A stretch of DNA of 64,000 nt from JBGMEA01 sp964444065 (GTDB lineage Bacteria; Bacillota; Clostridia; Eubacteriales; Anaerofustaceae): assembly GCA_964444065.1 (NCBI GenBank), contig CAYUFL010000001.1, positions 1 to 64,000 on the forward strand, written 5' to 3'. The translations under genes were made by a program, and so were the position numbers. The first letter of the stretch is position 1. Every line of letters begins with the position of its first letter. Shown piece by piece: positions 26,226 to 35,056 of this stretch. The notes beneath the pieces were generated by a model, which did no database searches, was not told the DNA's origin, and was given only the letters and a program-made list of their open reading frames with translations.

Positions 26226-26228
26226 TTT
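26189..26228. terminator. Bidirectional terminator between the MATE gene and the candidate RNA
   Basis: AAAAAGACC and GGTCTTTTT form a 9-bp stem flanked by A- and T-runs on both strands. It can end the plus-strand RNA and the minus-strand MATE transcript. Confidence 0.8.
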
Positions 26229-26233
26229 ATTCT

Positions 26234-27628
26234 TTATTTTTTTTGAATGCTCTGCTCCGGTTGAGCATTGAGTACAATCTGTTCTTTACGGAACATAATA
26301 TAAGTCAGCAGCGCTGCACCGATATCCGCTACCGGACCTGCATACAGGATTCCTTCGATCCCCCAGAAAATCGGGAATATCAGGATCAACGGGATTAAAA
26401 AGAAAATCTGACGGGTCAATGACAGCAATGATGCTTTTTGCGGTTTCCCGACCGACTGAAAATAGCCGGACATCGGAATCTGAAAACCTGCCGCAAAAAG
26501 ACCCAAAAGAAAAATACGAAATGCCAGTACCGCAAAATGCGTATAAGTCTCATTTTCCGCTCCGAAGACAGAGATAATCGCCTGCGGAAAAATCATGAAA
26601 CAAAGCCATCCGACAAATGATACCGCGCAAGTATAGATCAATACCGTTTTTAATGCTGCTTTCACTCTCGCATAATTTTCGGCACCATAGTTAAATCCGA
26701 TAATTGGTTGTGCACCGATACCGATCCCGAGTATCACGGAAATCACGATCATATTGACCTTCATGACAATCCCCATGACGGAAAGAGGAACTTCGCTTCC
26801 GTAGGCGGAAAGCGCACCATAGTATTTAAGAGAATTATTTAAAACGATCTGTACAAACACACCGGAAAGCTGCGTGATGAGACTTGCCATACCCAATATT
26901 ACAATCGTTTTGGCATAATTGAATTTCAGCTTCACATACGACCAGCGAAAATCAATGTGTTTGAACCGCATAAGATACAATGCGGAAAAACCAAAACCGA
27001 ATATCTGCCCGATTACGGTTGCCATCGCGGCACCTTGCACGCCGAGGTGAAGGGTAAAAATGAAGATCGGATCGAGTATCGTATTCAGAATCGCTCCGCT
27101 GAGTATCGAAAGCATCGAATAGCGCGGACTGCCGTCCGCACGAATCACTGCATTCAGTGTCAGCGTCATCATCATGAACGGTATTCCGATGAGGGTAACG
27201 GAGGTATAATCCAGCGCATACTGCAAAATAAGGTCCGTTGCACCGAACAGCATCATCAGCTGAGGGAGAAACAACGCACTGATACCGGCAAGCAGAATAC
27301 CGAATATCAATGACATCACCAGTCCTGTACCGAAACCTTCCGATGCTTCTTCTCTGCTCCCCTGTCCAAGCAGAAGGCTGGTATTGGCGGCGCATCCGTT
27401 GCCGATCATCAGTGAAATTGCCAGGGTCAGAGAAACGAGAGGAAATGCCACATTGGTTGCAGCATTGCCCAGATAACCGACACCCTGACCGATAAAAATT
27501 TGGTCGACTATATTATAAACGGAATTCACAAGCATGGAAATCACGCTGGGAACTGCAAATTTTCTGATTAATAAAGAAATCTTTTCACTACCCAAAGGGT
27601 TTACTCTGTTTTGTACATTCTCCTGCAC
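26234..27628 (-). CDS. MATE family efflux transporter
   Basis: 464 residues from the GTG at 27628, which has GAAAGG about ten bases upstream; an in-frame ATG at 27664 and a TTG at 27685 lack a ribosome binding site. Twelve membrane helices are predicted. The first half shows FAVPSVISMLVNSVYNIVDQIFIG and the second half repeats the pattern at GMASLITQLSGVFVQIVLN, as in the two six-helix bundles of the family. MATE pumps export organic cations or drugs using sodium or protons. The last residues run into the terminator hairpin region. Confidence 0.9.
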   Translation of the reverse strand: MQENVQNRVNPLGSEKISLLIRKFAVPSVISMLVNSVYNIVDQIFIGQGVGYLGNAATNVAFPLVSLTLAISLMIGNGCAANTSLLLGQGSREEASEGFGTGLVMSLIFGILLAGISALFLPQLMMLFGATDLILQYALDYTSVTLIGIPFMMMTLTLNAVIRADGSPRYSMLSILSGAILNTILDPIFIFTLHLGVQGAAMATVIGQIFGFGFSALYLMRFKHIDFRWSYVKLKFNYAKTIVILGMASLITQLSGVFVQIVLNNSLKYYGALSAYGSEVPLSVMGIVMKVNMIVISVILGIGIGAQPIIGFNYGAENYARVKAALKTVLIYTCAVSFVGWLCFMIFPQAIISVFGAENETYTHFAVLAFRIFLLGLFAAGFQIPMSGYFQSVGKPQKASLLSLTRQIFFLIPLILIFPIFWGIEGILYAGPVADIGAALLTYIMFRKEQIVLNAQPEQSIQKK

Positions 27629-27793
27629 GCGAACACAACCTTTCTTCTCATCTCGACTGAACATTACAGTACAATTGAGATACAATAAATTATTATAACA
27701 AAAAAATAGGAATTATGCCATAAAATCATAAGGATTCCATCTGAATTATTTTTTCTCGTACGGAGCACATCTCAACCAAAACGGTTTTCGGCA

Positions 27794-27819
27794 ATAAAAA
27801 AAGGGCAGGTGCCCTTTTT
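27794..27819 (-). terminator. Intrinsic terminator of the gshA/ATP-grasp transcript
   Basis: On the minus strand AAAGGGC and GCCCTTT form a stem with a 4-base loop and a run of seven T, 5 bases past the ATP-grasp stop codon. Confidence 0.8.
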
Positions 27820-27824
27820 CTGAT

Positions 27825-29153
27825 TTACGCATTCACATACATGGAGCCCAGAGAAAACCCGTCATGCTGCGCTGAAATAATCGCCTGCCTGCCCGCACGG
27901 GAGAACACGCCGCTGAATCGTCCGTCGTACAAATACAGTCCTGTAATATTCCCGAACATATCGACAACAAGCTCTCCATCCTCATCGAAATAGCAATTGA
28001 GGGTTTCAAAGGGCGCAACGTATTCCTGCAGGAGAAAATCGTTCTTGATCCCAAGTTCGAGTGCGTTTGACCAATCCTCATCACTGAGTTCAATTCCTGC
28101 ATATACAAATTTGGACGCATACATATCGGATGGTTTGATAATCCATTTGTCTTTGTTCAGCAGCACTTCGTTGTAATCATAATTGCCGCTGCTGAGCACC
28201 GTAGTAAACGGGAAATGATCCGATACAAACCGGTTTTCTTCTTCGGTCAAAAACGCCTGCGTTTCCGGTCTGCGCAAAATTGCAAACAGCAGCTTGACAT
28301 GCGCAATCTGAGAACGGATATGCCCGATAATACATACCTTGCCTTCCAACACGCTTTGAACAAAATCTTCGCAGGTATCTTTCTTTGCCATGATTTCGCC
28401 GGTAACGGCTCTGCGATAAACAGCATCGATCTTTCTGTCCTGCGCATACAAATCACCATCCCGATAAGTCAGTTTTCGAATATCGGCAATGATAGCATCG
28501 CAGCCTTTTTTCTCAAAAGACTGTCGGAAGATTTCGAATTCGTTCGAAATCCCGCTCTCCAGAAAATCAACAATCGCGACAAGGGGACGTTCCACCCGAG
28601 CCGGATACTGCGCGTAGACATCCATGAATCCGTCAACAAGACTGTCAAACAACTCGTAACGTCCCACATCCAGATCCTTGGAGAATTTATGGAACGCATA
28701 TGTTTCGGAAAGTCCGTCCGCGATATCCGTTTCTTCCGCCATGCCGCTCGATCCGTCCGTATTGAATTCGCAGAATTTAAACGTTCCCGCGTCTTCGTTG
28801 TAAAACAAATCAATTCTTGCAATCGGAATGAGTGCTTCATACCGGCAAACAGACAAGATCATACTTTCCAGAAGCGGATCAAACCGAAATAATTTACGGT
28901 AAGTATCATCGTCGAGATATTTCTGCGTTACCTTTTGCAAAATGCGATATGTCGTATTTGCAATATATTCAAAGTGCGCAATGATTTCTTTATTGAACAG
29001 TTTCGGAATCAGGAGAAATTCCACGGGAAATGTATCAAAATAATCAGCATCTTCCTTCAGCTTCTGCTTAAATGCGCAGATTTCATGGTAGGTGCGTTCA
29101 TCATAGTCTTTTATGATTTGCAGGTATTTCTGGTTCATTTCACTTGTTTTCAT
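27825..29153 (-). CDS. Circularly permuted ATP-grasp ligase, glutathionylspermidine synthase-like
   Basis: 442 residues. The block FKFCEFNTDGSSGMAEETDI near residue 125 and the stretch KDKWIIKPSDMYASKFVYAG near 335 resemble the metal- and ATP-binding regions of circularly permuted ATP-grasp/glutathionylspermidine synthase-type proteins, with LQEYV and DMFGNITGLYLYDGRFSGVFSR towards the end. Such enzymes join a carboxylate to an amine through an acyl phosphate. The gene follows the gamma-glutamylcysteine ligase gene in the same direction after 107 bases, so a second ligation step acting on gamma-glutamylcysteine is a reasonable guess. Substrate unknown. Confidence 0.65.
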   Translation of the reverse strand: MKTSEMNQKYLQIIKDYDERTYHEICAFKQKLKEDADYFDTFPVEFLLIPKLFNKEIIAHFEYIANTTYRILQKVTQKYLDDDTYRKLFRFDPLLESMILSVCRYEALIPIARIDLFYNEDAGTFKFCEFNTDGSSGMAEETDIADGLSETYAFHKFSKDLDVGRYELFDSLVDGFMDVYAQYPARVERPLVAIVDFLESGISNEFEIFRQSFEKKGCDAIIADIRKLTYRDGDLYAQDRKIDAVYRRAVTGEIMAKKDTCEDFVQSVLEGKVCIIGHIRSQIAHVKLLFAILRRPETQAFLTEEENRFVSDHFPFTTVLSSGNYDYNEVLLNKDKWIIKPSDMYASKFVYAGIELSDEDWSNALELGIKNDFLLQEYVAPFETLNCYFDEDGELVVDMFGNITGLYLYDGRFSGVFSRAGRQAIISAQHDGFSLGSMYVNA

Positions 29154-29260
29154 GTCATCGGCTCCTTATCTTGAGGTGCATTTCCATGCACAGGCTTCCC
29201 CCTAAAGACCTTTTGCGTTTCATGCAGTGAAGTAGTTTACGTGTTTTTTATATCGATATT

Positions 29261-30496
29261 CTATTGCAGCGTCATTTCGTATAAATGCATTTTCGATTTT
29301 GCACAGAGTCGAAATGCTTCCAGATAATGTGCCTCGTCTCCCAGCACATCGCCCGCATCGTCCAGCATCTGCAGGATAAAATCACAAACAGGGACATCGC
29401 GATACGTTGCATCATTGCCTTTTTGTATCAGATCTGCCTTTAACTGAGCCGCATCACGGTTTGCAAATCCCGCAAAGACATCCGTATATTTTTTCAGATT
29501 GTTCTCATTGTAAAACAATCCCTTAATCAACGCCGTATACGCAAGCATATATTCCTTCGGCAGCGAATCCGCCATGCGGATTTCGATATAATGACGTACT
29601 CTCACATCAGGGAAAAACATCCCGATCGCATAATCGATATCTGTTTCACTCATACATTCGTCAGCAAACAATTCGGACAGCGTGTGTTCTCCCGTAAAGC
29701 TCAACAAACCATCTTTGTGCGTGACAACCGCAGGTCTGTCATACAGATACTGTGCATATTCCCGATAACCGAACGGGCGGTCAAGTGCGCCCGGCACGAT
29801 ACCGGAACGCTCGGGATCCACTTCATCCCATATCCGCGCACGCAGCATATGCCGGGCGACGGGCATTCCTTCGAAATACGGTGCGTTGTCTGTCATGAAA
29901 TAAAGAAACGGACTCAGGCAATTTGCCAACCGAAATTTCTTGCGAAAATCATCTTCGGACGTATAATCGATCGATACCTGCACCGATGCGGTTCCTTTCA
30001 TCATATTCAGCGCATATCGTCCCTTCGTCGGCAGATATGCCGCCATTTGCATGTATCGTGTTTTCGGAATCATTTCCAACTCATCGGTACGGCTTGCGGG
30101 GTGGTATCCGTATGTCGCAAGCATCAGTCCGAGCGGGTTCAATACCGCATTCAATTCATTGCGAAAAGCATCGTATTCAGCGGCAAGCGCATCCATCGAT
30201 CGTTGCGGCTCCAGACTGACTTCAAGCTGCGCGGCGGGTTCCAATGTCAGATAGGATCCTTTTCTTTTCAGCCCAAGGAGCGCCCCGTCAATGATGACTT
30301 CTTCTTCATATTTTGCGCTCAATTCACGCAGAATACCCAATAAGCCCGGGTTGGTTGTATAGCCTACGCTTTTTTTTGTTTTGGCATCTATAATAAAATG
30401 CTCGATTTCCACACCGAGCTTAAAATCTGTCGGGGTCTTTTCGCCCTGCCTGATATATTCTGCAATCAGACTGATATTCTGTTCCTTACAAGACAT
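29261..30496 (-). CDS. gshA: Glutamate-cysteine ligase (GCS2 family)
   Basis: 411 residues from the ATG at 30496, which has GGAG eight bases upstream; earlier in-frame starts lack one. The GCS2 marks are KLGVEIEHFIID near residue 28 (a Glu-rich metal site), LEPAAQLEVSLEPQRS near 85 and VRHYIEIRMADSLP near 290, matching plant-type and actinobacterial glutamate-cysteine ligases. The enzyme would make gamma-glutamylcysteine from Glu, Cys and ATP. No classical glutathione synthetase is adjacent; instead an ATP-grasp protein follows, so the end product may be another gamma-glutamylcysteine derivative. Confidence 0.82.
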   Translation of the reverse strand: MSCKEQNISLIAEYIRQGEKTPTDFKLGVEIEHFIIDAKTKKSVGYTTNPGLLGILRELSAKYEEEVIIDGALLGLKRKGSYLTLEPAAQLEVSLEPQRSMDALAAEYDAFRNELNAVLNPLGLMLATYGYHPASRTDELEMIPKTRYMQMAAYLPTKGRYALNMMKGTASVQVSIDYTSEDDFRKKFRLANCLSPFLYFMTDNAPYFEGMPVARHMLRARIWDEVDPERSGIVPGALDRPFGYREYAQYLYDRPAVVTHKDGLLSFTGEHTLSELFADECMSETDIDYAIGMFFPDVRVRHYIEIRMADSLPKEYMLAYTALIKGLFYNENNLKKYTDVFAGFANRDAAQLKADLIQKGNDATYRDVPVCDFILQMLDDAGDVLGDEAHYLEAFRLCAKSKMHLYEMTLQ

Positions 30497-30600
30497 AACT
30501 GTGCTCCAAAAATCCATCGTTTTCTTTCGTATTATTATATCACACAATATCGTACAACGTCACTGTCAAACAAATTCATAGCAATAAAGTCGGAATTAGT

Positions 30601-31653
30601 TTAATTCGCCGGATTATGGTTTTTCTTTTTCGGGAGTCTGTCAACACGCAGATGAACGAAAAAGACAGACACTCCGCTTACGATCAGATAAAGGTAAAAA
30701 TTAATCCCGCGGCTGAGCAGCAGCCCCGGCATAAGTAAATCAGACGGATAAACGTATTGAAACAGTTTGACGAAACTTCTTTCGCTTGCTCCGACAGCGC
30801 CCGGCAACGGCAGTGATCCGGCTGAAAGCTGAACCATGCTTTGCATTGCGACAAAATCAGACCAGTGATATCCGTGTTGTGCGAATGCCAGATACACAAA
30901 ATACGGAATGCTGAAATATGCTGTGAATTGCAAGATCAAAATCGCATACAGTTGCAGCAGCATTTTTGTGTTTGATTTCAGAAAAATAGCGCTTTGAATA
31001 TAGTTATCGATCTGATGATCCAAATTTTCCAATACTTTTTCTTTGTCTTTGATGATGCGGATTTTGGCAAGTACTTTGATCAGAAACCCGGCAATCGATT
31101 TGGCGGTTTTTTTTGAAAACAAGGCGATCAGCACTGCTGTGATCATCAGCCCGGATGCCAATGTACCGTAAACCAAAAGCACGCTCAGACGCTCGATATG
31201 AACCGATTGCAAAAAAGTATGTTTCAAGATAAACATCATCAGGCAAAACAACAAAAATGTTGACTGATACAGAATGATATAAATCAGAATCACAAGTGAC
31301 GAGTTTGACATGGTAATCCCGTCTTTGTTCATGTAGTACATCTGCATCGGCTGTCCTCCGGTCGAAGACGGTGTGATGGAAGAAAAATAGAAATCCACAT
31401 ATGAATAACCGAGACAACGCACATATTTCGTTTTTTGCCCGAGGTTTTTAAGCAGAATAAACATAACCCCTGATTCGCATCCCGTGTAAAGAAACATCAT
31501 ACACATGCCGCACAGCAGAAAAAATATATTTACATTGAGTACATCATGCAGTATTTCCTGGAAAGAATTGTCACGGAAAATAAAATATCCGGTCAACAAA
31601 ATCAATACCGCAAAAAATATCATGCTGTAAGGGTGATTCTTTTTTTCATTCAC
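30601..31653 (-). CDS. Lysylphosphatidylglycerol synthase-like transmembrane (flippase-like) protein
   Basis: 350 residues with about eight membrane helices. It matches the LPG_synthase_TM (UPF0104) family: GYSYVDFYFSSITPSSTGGQPMQMYYM near residues 83-109 and GSLPLPGAVGASERSF near 288 are the conserved polar motifs. Only the membrane half is present; the soluble aminoacyl-transfer half of MprF is missing, so it more likely flips or binds a lipid than aminoacylates it. The last residues are very basic. A weak hairpin separates it from the glp operon upstream. Confidence 0.82.
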   Translation of the reverse strand: MNEKKNHPYSMIFFAVLILLTGYFIFRDNSFQEILHDVLNVNIFFLLCGMCMMFLYTGCESGVMFILLKNLGQKTKYVRCLGYSYVDFYFSSITPSSTGGQPMQMYYMNKDGITMSNSSLVILIYIILYQSTFLLFCLMMFILKHTFLQSVHIERLSVLLVYGTLASGLMITAVLIALFSKKTAKSIAGFLIKVLAKIRIIKDKEKVLENLDHQIDNYIQSAIFLKSNTKMLLQLYAILILQFTAYFSIPYFVYLAFAQHGYHWSDFVAMQSMVQLSAGSLPLPGAVGASERSFVKLFQYVYPSDLLMPGLLLSRGINFYLYLIVSGVSVFFVHLRVDRLPKKKNHNPAN

Positions 31654-31714
31654 TTCAATACCTCAAAAACTGCAGCACACACTGACCAGACTGATCTTCC
31701 GTAAAGCACTTAAA

Positions 31715-31737
31715 GCAGTATATTTCAACTATACTGC
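31715..31737. terminator. Stem-loop between the glp operon and the flippase gene
   Basis: GCAGTATA and TATACTGC form a perfect 8-bp stem with a 7-base loop. It lies about 35 bases past the DUF1667 stop codon. The T-tract after it is weak, so it may be a leaky terminator. Confidence 0.45.
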
Positions 31738-31772
31738 ATTTATTCTCTGTAACGAAGTTTTTTCATCGATTT

Positions 31773-32147
31773 CTATGATTTGAGTACTCCGATATTTTTT
31801 GTGGAAATGATATCCACATGTGAATTGCGTACATTTCGTATCACGGTATCTCCGATGCGCACAGGGGCGCTGAGCGAAACCTTGGCAATATCTTCCATCA
31901 CATCAAACAACAAGCCTTTTGAAATCGGTTCCGCTGTTTTTACACTCACAACAGGAAGATCCCCTCCCTGCACACGCACCAGTGAAGTCAGCATCCGCTT
32001 GGGCGAAGTCAGCTCCTGTTTTGCATAGAGCGCACCACGTTTGCACCCGTTTCCCTGAATTGATGTAATATTCATCTTATCGTCTGTTTCCACAGTAATG
32101 CGGCATCCGACCGGACAAGTCAGACAAATCAATTCTTTTTTCATCAT
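31773..32147 (-). CDS. DUF1667 protein, iron-sulfur-type partner of GlpAB
   Basis: 124 residues. The N-terminus has CLTCPVGCRI and a later Cys in NGCKRGALYA, the family cysteine set likely to hold an Fe-S cluster. DUF1667 proteins recur immediately downstream of anaerobic glycerol-3-phosphate dehydrogenase-like genes in Firmicutes. Its start overlaps the stop codon of the GlpB-like gene by three bases, so translation is coupled. It probably acts as the electron-transfer subunit of the complex; this is inferred from position. Confidence 0.8.
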   Translation of the reverse strand: MMKKELICLTCPVGCRITVETDDKMNITSIQGNGCKRGALYAKQELTSPKRMLTSLVRVQGGDLPVVSVKTAEPISKGLLFDVMEDIAKVSLSAPVRIGDTVIRNVRNSHVDIISTKNIGVLKS

Positions 32148-33436
32148 TGTTGCTCCTGATTCTTATTTTGGGCAGAGACAGCGGAACCGCATTTCAGAGA
32201 AAAATGCAATTCGCCTTTCTTATCTTTGAGCCTGTCGGAATCAATGGGGAAATTGATCATTTCTCCCGGGGTGAATTTTCGATTCTTTTTTTCTGCGATC
32301 ACCTCGCTGCCGATCGCCGCGGTAATGAGCGCATGCTCGGATACCATTTTTACCCGCAGATAAAAATGTACGTCACCATCCAACACAGAAGTATCAATCA
32401 TCTGCGGTACGGCATAGCCGATGCCGTCTCCGACAGAAACGGTCAGCTCAGCTTCGTTGAACCGTTTCCCTTTGATATATTCCGCAGCACCGCGTCCCGC
32501 AATAAATGCTTCTTCCGAAACGTGATCAACCAGATCATGCACCTGAAGCACATTGCCGCAGGAAAAAATTCCTTCTGTTTTCGTCTGGCGCATCTGATTT
32601 ACAACCGCGCCCTTCGTTCTCTGGTCAAGCAGAACTGCGCCGAGCATGCTCAATTCATTTTCCGGGATCAGACCCACGGAAAGAAGAAGCGTATCGCACG
32701 CAATCAACTCCTCTGTTTCGGGAATCGGCTTCAGATTTTCATCGACATCTGCCACGCTAACCCCCGTCAGCCGTTTATCTCCGTGAATCTTGGTAACCGT
32801 ACGGCTTGTATAAAGCGGAATATCAAAATCATGCAGGCACTGTACGATATTGCGGTTCAAACCGTTTGAAAACGGCATCAGTTCATAAACACCTTTGACC
32901 TTTGCACCCTGCAGCGTCATTCTGCGTGCCATAATCAGTCCGATATCACCCGAACCGAGAATCACAGCTTCTTTTCCCACTGCAAGTCCTTCCATATTGA
33001 TCAGCCGCTGTGCCGCACCGGCGGTGAATACACCGGAAGGGCGTGTGCCGGGAATATTCAGCGCACCACGCGTCCGTTCTCTGCAGCCCATCGCGAGCAC
33101 CACAGCCTGCGGTTTGACAACAAAATAACCGTATTCGGCATTCATGCAATGTACCGTTTTGTTTCGTTCCAGATTAATTACCATCGTGTCAGTCATCAGA
33201 TCGATTTCTGTCTTTGCGATTGCATTCATGTCCTTTGCCGCATATTCGGGACCTGTCAGTTCTTCGCCGAAGCGATGCAGCCCGAAGCCATTGTGGATAC
33301 ACTGATTCAAAATACCGCCCGCACGCACATCGCGTTCCAGTAAAAGAATATTTTTTACCCCGTTTTCATATGCTGACAACGCTGCCGCCATGCCCGCGGG
33401 TCCCGCACCGATGACGACCAGTTCATACTCTTTCAT
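32144..33436 (-). CDS. NAD(P)/FAD-dependent oxidoreductase, GlpB-like
   Basis: 430 residues. An N-terminal Rossmann motif (VVIGAGPAGMAAALSAYENG, residues 6-25) binds FAD, and GSGDIGLIMARRMTLQGAKV near 160 is the second nucleotide site. It is a single-chain disulfide-oxidoreductase-like fold; the match is to the middle member of the GlpA-GlpB-DUF1667 group. It overlaps both neighbours by four bases. It probably relays electrons from glycerol 3-phosphate oxidation by the preceding protein. The C-terminal 50 residues are rich in Glu/Lys. Confidence 0.85.
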   Translation of the reverse strand: MKEYELVVIGAGPAGMAAALSAYENGVKNILLLERDVRAGGILNQCIHNGFGLHRFGEELTGPEYAAKDMNAIAKTEIDLMTDTMVINLERNKTVHCMNAEYGYFVVKPQAVVLAMGCRERTRGALNIPGTRPSGVFTAGAAQRLINMEGLAVGKEAVILGSGDIGLIMARRMTLQGAKVKGVYELMPFSNGLNRNIVQCLHDFDIPLYTSRTVTKIHGDKRLTGVSVADVDENLKPIPETEELIACDTLLLSVGLIPENELSMLGAVLLDQRTKGAVVNQMRQTKTEGIFSCGNVLQVHDLVDHVSEEAFIAGRGAAEYIKGKRFNEAELTVSVGDGIGYAVPQMIDTSVLDGDVHFYLRVKMVSEHALITAAIGSEVIAEKKNRKFTPGEMINFPIDSDRLKDKKGELHFSLKCGSAVSAQNKNQEQQ

Positions 33437-34890
33437 TTGATTGCCTCCTGCGCTTCATCGGATTTTTCATACAGTGTACCGGTCGCGATATACGAACCGT
33501 TTCCTTTTTTGGTAATTTCCTCCAAAGGAATTCCTGTTTCCCGGGAAATAATCTCCATTACTTTCGGCATACAGAATCCTCCCTGACATCTGCCCATGCC
33601 TGCACGCACTCTGCGCTTCACGGCGTCAACATCGGTCGCAGGAATGCATCGGTGCACCGCATCAATAATTTCGCCTTCGGTGATACTTTCGCATCGGCAG
33701 ACGATTTTTCCGTATGCGGGATTCTCTTTGATCATCGCGCTGACAGCCTCTCTGGATCTTCGGATCACCGAATTGATCGGCTTTCGTATCGGATCAAACG
33801 ACGGATTCGGCAGCAGCTCGGTTTTTTGCGCAATCAGATCGCGCACATGCTCAGCAATCACATACGATGTTGTGAGTCCAGGAGAAGAAATACAGGCAAC
33901 ATTAATGAATCGGTCGATATCGGTTTCTTCAATAATGAAATCATCCTTATCACAGACAGCGCGGATGCCCGAAAACTGTGTAATAACTTTGGATCGATCC
34001 AGGTTTGGCACATATGAGACAGCTTTCTCCCAGATGGCGGATAAGACGGCATCCGTCGTCTCGGTGTCTTCTTTTTCCCCGATATAGTCCGCACTAGGAC
34101 CGATAATTAAATTATTGTGAGCCGTCGGAGAAACGAGAATCCCTTTGCTTCCTTTTTTCGGGGTACCGAACAGTACCGTGCTTGCTTTTCCGCGTTCGTT
34201 CTTGTCAAAAAGCATATATTCCCCGCGTCTTGGTTTCACGGCAAAATCTGTTTTTGCGATCATGTTTGAAATCTGATCCGCAAACACTCCGGCGGCATTG
34301 ATGACAAATTTTGCGCGATAAACGGCTTGATTCGTGCTTACCGTAAAACCCTCCGCATCTTTTGTGATTGACTTGACTTCATTGTTTAAGAACAGCTGCA
34401 CCCCGTTATCAACAGCATTTTCCATCAAAGCGATGGTATATTCGTATGGACTGATTACTCCGGCAGTGGAACAATACAAGGCACTTCTGACTTCAGGATT
34501 AATAAAGGATTCTTTCTGCAGAATAAATTCCCGATCAACAATCCGAAGACCTTCGATTTGGTTTTTTATACCATTCTCATACAACGCACGGATCGTCTGA
34601 TCATCCTCGTCGTCAAATCCGAGCACAAATGAGCCGCATCGGTTCAGTTCAAATCCCAGTTCCTTGGACAGCGGCGTCATCAGTTCATTGCCCCGCTTGG
34701 AAAATGCTCCTTTTTTTGTCCCATATTTCGCATCGTATCCGCCATGCACAATCCCGCTGTTCGCTTTTGAAGCGCCACACGACACATCATTTTCCTTGTC
34801 GATCACCGCAATGCTCAGACGGTATTTCGAAAGTTCTCTGGCAATCGCTCCTCCGATGCATCCCGCACCGATGATGATCACATCATACAT
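33433..34890 (-). CDS. glpA: Anaerobic glycerol-3-phosphate dehydrogenase-like FAD oxidoreductase
   Basis: 485 residues. Residues 4-18 (VIIIGAGCIGGAIAR) bind FAD, and GASKANSGIVHGGYDAKYGT near 35-55 is the substrate-side motif of GlpA/GlpD-type dehydrogenases. The C-terminus carries a BFD-like [2Fe-2S] domain with CRCESITEGEI and GRCQGGFC (about 405-455). It oxidises glycerol 3-phosphate to dihydroxyacetone phosphate in the glycerol pathway. The gene is first in a three-gene operon with four-base overlaps. GGAGG precedes the ATG and overlaps a possible small upstream frame. Confidence 0.83.
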   Translation of the reverse strand: MYDVIIIGAGCIGGAIARELSKYRLSIAVIDKENDVSCGASKANSGIVHGGYDAKYGTKKGAFSKRGNELMTPLSKELGFELNRCGSFVLGFDDEDDQTIRALYENGIKNQIEGLRIVDREFILQKESFINPEVRSALYCSTAGVISPYEYTIALMENAVDNGVQLFLNNEVKSITKDAEGFTVSTNQAVYRAKFVINAAGVFADQISNMIAKTDFAVKPRRGEYMLFDKNERGKASTVLFGTPKKGSKGILVSPTAHNNLIIGPSADYIGEKEDTETTDAVLSAIWEKAVSYVPNLDRSKVITQFSGIRAVCDKDDFIIEETDIDRFINVACISSPGLTTSYVIAEHVRDLIAQKTELLPNPSFDPIRKPINSVIRRSREAVSAMIKENPAYGKIVCRCESITEGEIIDAVHRCIPATDVDAVKRRVRAGMGRCQGGFCMPKVMEIISRETGIPLEEITKKGNGSYIATGTLYEKSDEAQEAIK

Positions 34891-34893
34891 TTT

Positions 34894-34989
34894 TCAACCT
34901 CCCGATTTTGCATGAAAAAAGCGGCCCAGATGCTCGCCAAAACAAGCCCTGATACCGCGGTTTCTCTCAATCTCTTCCGCATCATCCAT
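34894..34989 (-). other. Possible small upstream frame before glpA
   Basis: A 31-codon frame from an ATG at 34989 (longer if a TTG is used) ends at TGA 34896 and overlaps the glpA ribosome binding site. It reads as charged, helix-like sequence ending in FFHAKSGG. It may be a leader or translational-coupling peptide or just chance. Coding is uncertain. Confidence 0.2.
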
Positions 34990-35056
34990 GCTGATGGTTC
35001 TATTATAAATCAAATCATACTTCCCCGCAAGAAAATTCTTCCTTGCCGATAACAGT

